Shown: in pieces, positions 33,708 through 37,892 of the stretch
Position numbering within the stretch: the stretch's first letter is position 1
Layout: each line of letters begins with the position of its first letter
DNA from: Bacteroidota bacterium
GTDB lineage: Bacteria > Bacteroidota > Bacteroidia > AKYH767-A > OLB10
Length of the DNA stretch: 37,892 nt
NCBI GenBank assembly: GCA_025352785.1
Contig: JANXSD010000032.1
Location: 1 to 37,892, forward strand
Direction of reading: 5' to 3'
Notes under the pieces: model-generated
The model's input: the letters and a program-made list of their open reading frames with translations, nothing else
The model's database searches: none
Told to the model about the DNA's origin: nothing
Made by a program: the position numbers and the translations under genes

Positions 33708-36700
33708 GTGGATTTAAAATCAGTTTTGCAAGGTTACCGTGATCATCCGCATGTGCGTAGCTTGGTCGATCTCCTCCGTAAAAGAACAGCAAACAGAGTT
33801 CATTTAGATGGACTTGTTGGCTCTTCCGATGCTGTGGTAATGGCGGCGCTTTGTTTAGAATTACAGCATCCCGCAGTATTTATCCTTGGTGATCGTGAAG
33901 AAGCAGCTTACTTTCAAAACAATTTAGAGAACTTATTAGGCGCTCAGCATGCCTTGCTTTATCCTTCTTCTTATAAAAAAGCATATCAACTAGAAAAACC
34001 GGATAATAGTTTAGTACTTCAACGTGCGGAAGTGCTTACACGAATCAATAAAAATAATTCGCATTTTTTAGTGGTGTCGTATGCGGATGCTGTTCACGAA
34101 CGTGTTGTTACAAAGAAAACACTCGAACGCAATACGATGGAAATCAAAATTGGCGAATGGCTAGAAGTCGATTTTGTGATGGAGTTTCTTCAAGAAAATA
34201 ATTTCGAAAGAATTGATTTCGTGTATGAGCCCGGACAGTTTGCAGTGCGTGGAGGAATCGTCGATGTTTATTCGTTCGCACATGAGTTACCTTACCGAAT
34301 CGAATTTAATGGAAATAAAATTGAATCCATTCGTTCCTTTGATCCATCAACACAACTTTCCGAACAACAAATTGGTTTCGTAACGATCATCCCCAATATT
34401 CAATCCGGAATGGTGAAGGAAGAGCATGAATCCTTCTTTGATTTTATTCCTACCAACACTGTTATCTATGGTAAAGATGTAGCTTATACGATTCGTTCGA
34501 TAGAAGCTTCACTAAAAAAAATTGAAGAGAATTACGGAGAAACGGTAACAATAGAAGAGGATCAAGTCATTAGAAATGTAAATGAATTATTTGATGATGC
34601 ACCAAGTTTTATACAACATTTAGAAAAAAAATTAATTGTTGAGTTTGGATCTAAACCATATTTCGAACCTAAACAAAAGTTTGAATTTTCTATTCGTCCA
34701 CAACCGCACTTCAATAAAAATTTTACACTTTTACTTGAAGATCTTTACAAAAATCAAAAGTTAGGATATAAGAATTTTCTTTTTGCAGATTCCGCTAAAC
34801 AAGCCGAACGCCTGTATGCCATTTTTGAAGATCTCCCTCGACCAACGGCGTATCTAGGAATAGAATTAAAGTTTTATACCATATTAAGTGCATTGCATCA
34901 AGGATTTATTGATGATGATAAAAAATTTGTTTGTTATACCGATCATCAGGTTTTTGATCGTTACCATCGTTTTAGATTAAAGAAAAATTATAGTAAAAGT
35001 GAAGCGATTACACTTAAAGAAATTTACAGTTTAAAGCCTGGCGATTTCATCACCCATATCGATCACGGTGTTGGTCGCTTTGCAGGATTGGAAACATTAG
35101 ATGTAAATGGGAAAGCGCAAGAAGCAATACGTTTAGTTTACAAGGACAACGATATTTTATATATTAGTATTCATTCATTGCATCGCATTTCGCGTTACTC
35201 TAGTAAAGATGGAGCTGCACCCTCATTAAATAAATTAGGTTCTGCAGCGTGGAGTAATCTCAAACAAAAGACAAAGAAAAAAGTAAAAGATATTGCTAAA
35301 GATTTAATTGCACTGTATGCCAAACGGAAAGCGCAACATGGTTTTGCTTTCAGTAAAGATTCCTACATGCAAACGGAATTAGAAGCATCTTTCATGTATG
35401 AAGATACTCCAGATCAGTTGAAGTCGACAAGAGATGTGAAGAAAGACATGGAGCTCGATTACCCAATGGATCGTTTGATATGTGGTGATGTTGGTTTCGG
35501 TAAAACAGAAATTGCTATTCGTGCTGCATACAAAGCTGCTGTTGATGGAAAACAAGTTGCCATATTAGTACCCACAACAATTCTTGCACTGCAACATTAC
35601 CGTACATTTAAAGAACGATTAAAAGATTTCCCTTGCAATATTGATTACTTAAACCGATTTAAATCTGCCGCACAACAAACAGAAACATTAAAGCGATTAG
35701 AAGCAGGAAAAATTGATATCATCATCGGCACACACCGCTTGTTAAGCAAAGACATTAAATTCAAAGATCTTGGTTTGATGATTATCGATGAGGAACAAAA
35801 ATTTGGTGTTGCTGCTAAAGAAAAATTAAAAGCCATCCGTGTAAACGTTGATACACTTACATTAACAGCTACACCCATTCCTCGAACGTTACAATTTTCA
35901 TTGATGGGCGCGCGTGATTTATCGATCATCAATACTCCACCACCGAACAGACATCCAGTTACAACCGAAGTGCATGTATACAATGACAAGTTAATTAAAG
36001 ATGCAATTGAATATGAAATATCACGTGGAGGTCAAGTGTTTTTTGTACACAATAGAGTTAGTGACATTCATGATATAGCGGGTAAAATTCAGAAGCTTTG
36101 CCCAGATGTTGTTACGGGCATTGGGCACGGACAAATGGATGGCGACAAACTCGAAGATGTGTTGATGAAATTTATCGAAGGTGAAACGGATGTTTTAATT
36201 GCAACAACAATTATTGAATCTGGATTAGATATTAGTAATGCGAATACCATCATTATTAATGGTGCACAAAATTTTGGCTTGAGTGATTTGCATCAGATGC
36301 GCGGACGTGTTGGTCGTTCCAATAAAAAAGCATTTTGTTATTTACTTGCTCCACCACTTACTGTACTTACACCTGAAGCTCGTCAGCGATTAAAAGCTAT
36401 TGAAGAACATGCTGAATTAGGGAGTGGCTTTCAGATTGCGATGAAGGATTTAGATATTCGTGGTGCAGGAAATTTATTAGGTGGAGAACAGAGTGGATTT
36501 ATTTCCGAGATTGGTTTTGAGATGTATCATAAAATTTTGGATGAGGCAATTCAAGAATTAAAAGAAACGGATTTCAAAGATTTATTTCCAGCAGATGAAA
36601 ATGCAACATTCGTTAACGATTGTCAGATTGATACAGATATGGAAATGCGTATTCCAGATACGTATGTTTCGAATACTGCTGAACGATTAAGTTTGTACAA

Positions 36701-37082
36701 GGAGTTAGATGATATTGAAACGGAAGAAAAACTTTTGGTATTTGCTGAATCATTGCGCGATCGTTTCGGACCCATTCCTCCACAAGTTTTTGAATTGATG
36801 AATACTATTCGCTTGCGATGGAAAGCACGCTTATTAGGTTTCGAAAAAATTGTTTTAAAGCATCGCACCTTGAAAACATATTTCATCAACAATCAACAAT
36901 CGGCCTATTTTCAAAGTCCGTTATTTGCGAGTGTTTTGCGTTTTGTACAGGCTCATCCTCGCCTATGTAAGATGAAAGAAGAGAAAGGCAAGCTTAGTTT
37001 AACACTTATCCCTGTAGATACCATTCAAGAGGCGTATCGCATTTTGGATAGGATGGTGAATTACGATAAAGTTGCTGTTTAA
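33708..37082 (+). CDS. mfd: Transcription-repair coupling factor Mfd
   Basis: A 1,124-residue DNA translocase that pushes stalled RNA polymerase off damage and recruits UvrA. In order: UvrB-like N-terminal domains (FAVRGGIVDVYSFAHELPYR at about 175-195); the CarD-like RNA-polymerase-interacting domain from about 443 (PGDFITHIDHGVGRFAGLE); a RecG-like motor with Walker A GDVGFGKTEIA (about 593-603), the DEEQ box (about 692-695) and TLTATPIPRTL; motifs V and VI near ATTIIESGLDI and HQMRGRVGRS; and the C-terminal TRCF domain (about 970-1110). The GTG start is supported by the promoter; no in-frame ATG lies nearby. Length is typical. Confidence 0.98.
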   Translation: MDLKSVLQGYRDHPHVRSLVDLLRKRTANRVHLDGLVGSSDAVVMAALCLELQHPAVFILGDREEAAYFQNNLENLLGAQHALLYPSSYKKAYQLEKPDNSLVLQRAEVLTRINKNNSHFLVVSYADAVHERVVTKKTLERNTMEIKIGEWLEVDFVMEFLQENNFERIDFVYEPGQFAVRGGIVDVYSFAHELPYRIEFNGNKIESIRSFDPSTQLSEQQIGFVTIIPNIQSGMVKEEHESFFDFIPTNTVIYGKDVAYTIRSIEASLKKIEENYGETVTIEEDQVIRNVNELFDDAPSFIQHLEKKLIVEFGSKPYFEPKQKFEFSIRPQPHFNKNFTLLLEDLYKNQKLGYKNFLFADSAKQAERLYAIFEDLPRPTAYLGIELKFYTILSALHQGFIDDDKKFVCYTDHQVFDRYHRFRLKKNYSKSEAITLKEIYSLKPGDFITHIDHGVGRFAGLETLDVNGKAQEAIRLVYKDNDILYISIHSLHRISRYSSKDGAAPSLNKLGSAAWSNLKQKTKKKVKDIAKDLIALYAKRKAQHGFAFSKDSYMQTELEASFMYEDTPDQLKSTRDVKKDMELDYPMDRLICGDVGFGKTEIAIRAAYKAAVDGKQVAILVPTTILALQHYRTFKERLKDFPCNIDYLNRFKSAAQQTETLKRLEAGKIDIIIGTHRLLSKDIKFKDLGLMIIDEEQKFGVAAKEKLKAIRVNVDTLTLTATPIPRTLQFSLMGARDLSIINTPPPNRHPVTTEVHVYNDKLIKDAIEYEISRGGQVFFVHNRVSDIHDIAGKIQKLCPDVVTGIGHGQMDGDKLEDVLMKFIEGETDVLIATTIIESGLDISNANTIIINGAQNFGLSDLHQMRGRVGRSNKKAFCYLLAPPLTVLTPEARQRLKAIEEHAELGSGFQIAMKDLDIRGAGNLLGGEQSGFISEIGFEMYHKILDEAIQELKETDFKDLFPADENATFVNDCQIDTDMEMRIPDTYVSNTAERLSLYKELDDIETEEKLLVFAESLRDRFGPIPPQVFELMNTIRLRWKARLLGFEKIVLKHRTLKTYFINNQQSAYFQSPLFASVLRFVQAHPRLCKMKEEKGKLSLTLIPVDTIQEAYRILDRMVNYDKVAV

Positions 37083-37223
37083 GACCCTTTTGTGGGTAAG
37101 TCGATATTGATTTCCATCGATAAAAAAGCAGGATTTCGCCCTTTCAAATTCCCAATTGACCAAAATCTGTGAGGTAAAATTGCGAGTCGACCGATCTTGC
37201 TATCGAAACAAAACGAAAAAACT

Positions 37224-37319
37224 ATGTTAGCTATCTCGATCATCATTGTAGTATTAGGTTTCTCTTGCATCTTCTGGCAACAGTACTTAGAATCAAAATC
37301 GGAAAATAGTAAAAACTAA
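37224..37319 (+). CDS. Possible 31-residue single-helix membrane miniprotein
   Basis: ATG 37224 opens MLAISIIIVVLGFSCIFWQQ, one hydrophobic helix of about 18 residues, then a charged tail (YLESKSENSKN). There is no obvious ribosome-binding site or promoter box. It could be real, since small one-helix proteins are common, but a chance ORF of this size is also quite possible. Confidence 0.3.
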   Translation: MLAISIIIVVLGFSCIFWQQYLESKSENSKN

Positions 37320-37459
37320 AGTTTAATGCTTAGCATTTAGTTAGTGGGAAACTCGTGCTAAGAAGTAATAAATTCCCTTGTATAACAATCAACCAATAGC
37401 AACGTGTATTTATGAAAAAACAGATTACGACAATTATTTCGGCGGTACAATCCTTATTC

Positions 37460-37467
37460 TATCTTTG
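37460..37467 (+). promoter_or_regulatory. -7 box (TATCTTTG) of the SET-domain gene
   Basis: Perfect TAnnTTTG, 20 bases before ATG 37488. Confidence 0.6.
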
Positions 37468-37487
37468 CGACCCGTTAAACCGGTTAT

Positions 37488-37892
37488 ATGTTATACCTGA
37501 AAAAAAGTCTGATACCGGGCGCTGGAAAAGGCCTGTTCACCAAAACACAATTTACGCGCGGAGATATTGTATGCGAGTACGAGGGGGAAATAGTTACCTG
37601 GACCGAGTGTGAGCGTCGTGCTGATGAAGGTCATGAAGGTTATGTCTTCTTTATCACTAAGCATCGTTGTATTGATGCGTACTTCACGCCAGAAGCGATG
37701 GCACGTTATGCAAATGATGCCAAAGGAATTGGGCGTGTTGAAGGATTAAAAAATAATGCTCAGTATGAAATAAAAGTGCGTCAAGGTGTGAAGCGTGGTT
37801 TTATTGTGGCAACACGAACCATCAATCCTGGCGATGAAATTTTAGTTGACTACGGCGATGATTATTGGGCAAACCTCAATAAAACAAAACAT
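37488..37892 (+). CDS. SET-domain protein (partial at right edge)
   Basis: The frame is open from ATG 37488 (preceded by an in-frame TAA at 37476) to the window end, 135 codons. It encodes a compact SET domain. It opens KKSLIPGAGKGLFTKTQFTR, then GDIVCEYEGEIVTW. The substrate/cofactor part reads YANDAKGIGRVEGLKNNAQY, with the N..NA..E pattern that replaces the NHS motif. The last part is VATRTINPGDEILVDYGDDYW, with the catalytic/ELxxDYG element. Known: SET proteins are S-adenosylmethionine-dependent lysine methyltransferases; bacterial members methylate ribosomal, histone-like or unknown proteins. No histone-like gene is nearby. Another frame in the same place (37412-37612) is a shadow. Confidence 0.88.
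   Translation, partial: MLYLKKSLIPGAGKGLFTKTQFTRGDIVCEYEGEIVTWTECERRADEGHEGYVFFITKHRCIDAYFTPEAMARYANDAKGIGRVEGLKNNAQYEIKVRQGVKRGFIVATRTINPGDEILVDYGDDYWANLNKTKH

Larger units (their letters stand above)
37083..37487. other. 405-base gap between mfd and the SET-domain gene
   Basis: Holds a possible 31-codon ORF (37224-37319) and the promoter box of the SET gene (37460-37467). I see no other gene and no strong terminator. Confidence 0.5.

Noticed and set aside
37412-37612. 66-codon ORF starting MKKQITTIISAV upstream of the SET gene
   Set aside because: It runs through the promoter box and overlaps the SET frame out of phase; the SET reading has clear homology.
1-37892. CRISPR arrays, phage genes, restriction or toxin-antitoxin modules
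   Set aside because: I found no regularly spaced direct repeats and no proteins of these families in any frame that I could recognise.

Overview
The window comes from an AT-rich member of the Bacteroidota, probably a Chitinophagales/Sphingobacteriales/Flavobacteriales-like lineage; I cannot name a genus. Three things support this. First, TAnnTTTG-type promoters, typical of the phylum, sit just upstream of many genes. Second, there are Bacteroidota-specific proteins: a T9SS C-terminal sorting signal, a HYC_CC_PP small protein, a SecA of about 1,110 residues with a SEC-C tail, a DUF6089-like barrel and a giant PKD-repeat protein. Third, the tRNA-Phe gene has no encoded CCA end.

Layout. 1-2.4 kb (minus strand): the 5' part of a secreted thioredoxin-fold/T9SS protein, a small Cys-rich HYC_CC_PP protein and a luciferase-like monooxygenase. 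2.5-5.9 kb: secA (minus). 6.0-6.6 kb: a conserved acidic protein of unknown function. 6.8-11.7 kb: an accessory module. A TetR-family regulator (minus) faces a plus-strand gene string: lipoprotein beta-carbonic anhydrase, short HPF/RaiA-like protein, TerC, an unlisted 59-aa two-helix protein, DedA, YqhA and a second, cytoplasmic beta-carbonic anhydrase. A 34-bp inverted repeat overlaps the promoter between the two arms. 12.0-15.1 kb: a decaying metal-type outer-membrane uptake/efflux locus. It holds a Cys-rich small gene broken by an 11-bp tandem duplication, a second Cys-rich miniprotein, a frame-disrupted small ORF, and a TonB-dependent receptor with an internal stop. The receptor's 3' half is replaced by a truncated ISAon1-like transposase remnant.

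15.2-20.2 kb (minus): an envelope-biogenesis string read in the order coaX, outer-membrane barrel protein, lptC, 61-aa membrane protein, ppiD-like periplasmic foldase. 20.3-21.5 kb: tRNA-Phe, a stand-alone receiver protein and a GNAT acetyltransferase. 21.6-23.0 kb: an all-helical protein of unknown function (minus). 23.4-30.0 kb: two secreted proteins, the second a 1,999-residue protein with 20 PKD-like repeats that stops in the middle of an Fn3-like domain and has no T9SS signal. 30.1-37.1 kb: an orphan sensor histidine kinase, gpmI, a DUF6089-like barrel and mfd. The right edge holds the 5' part of a SET-domain protein.

The best candidate for an undescribed system is the 6.8-11.7 kb module. 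It joins two carbonic anhydrases in different compartments with three integral-membrane families (TerC, DedA, YqhA) and a new small membrane protein under one apparent TetR switch. Its proposed role in CO2/bicarbonate, proton or metal homeostasis at the envelope is inference from family knowledge and layout.
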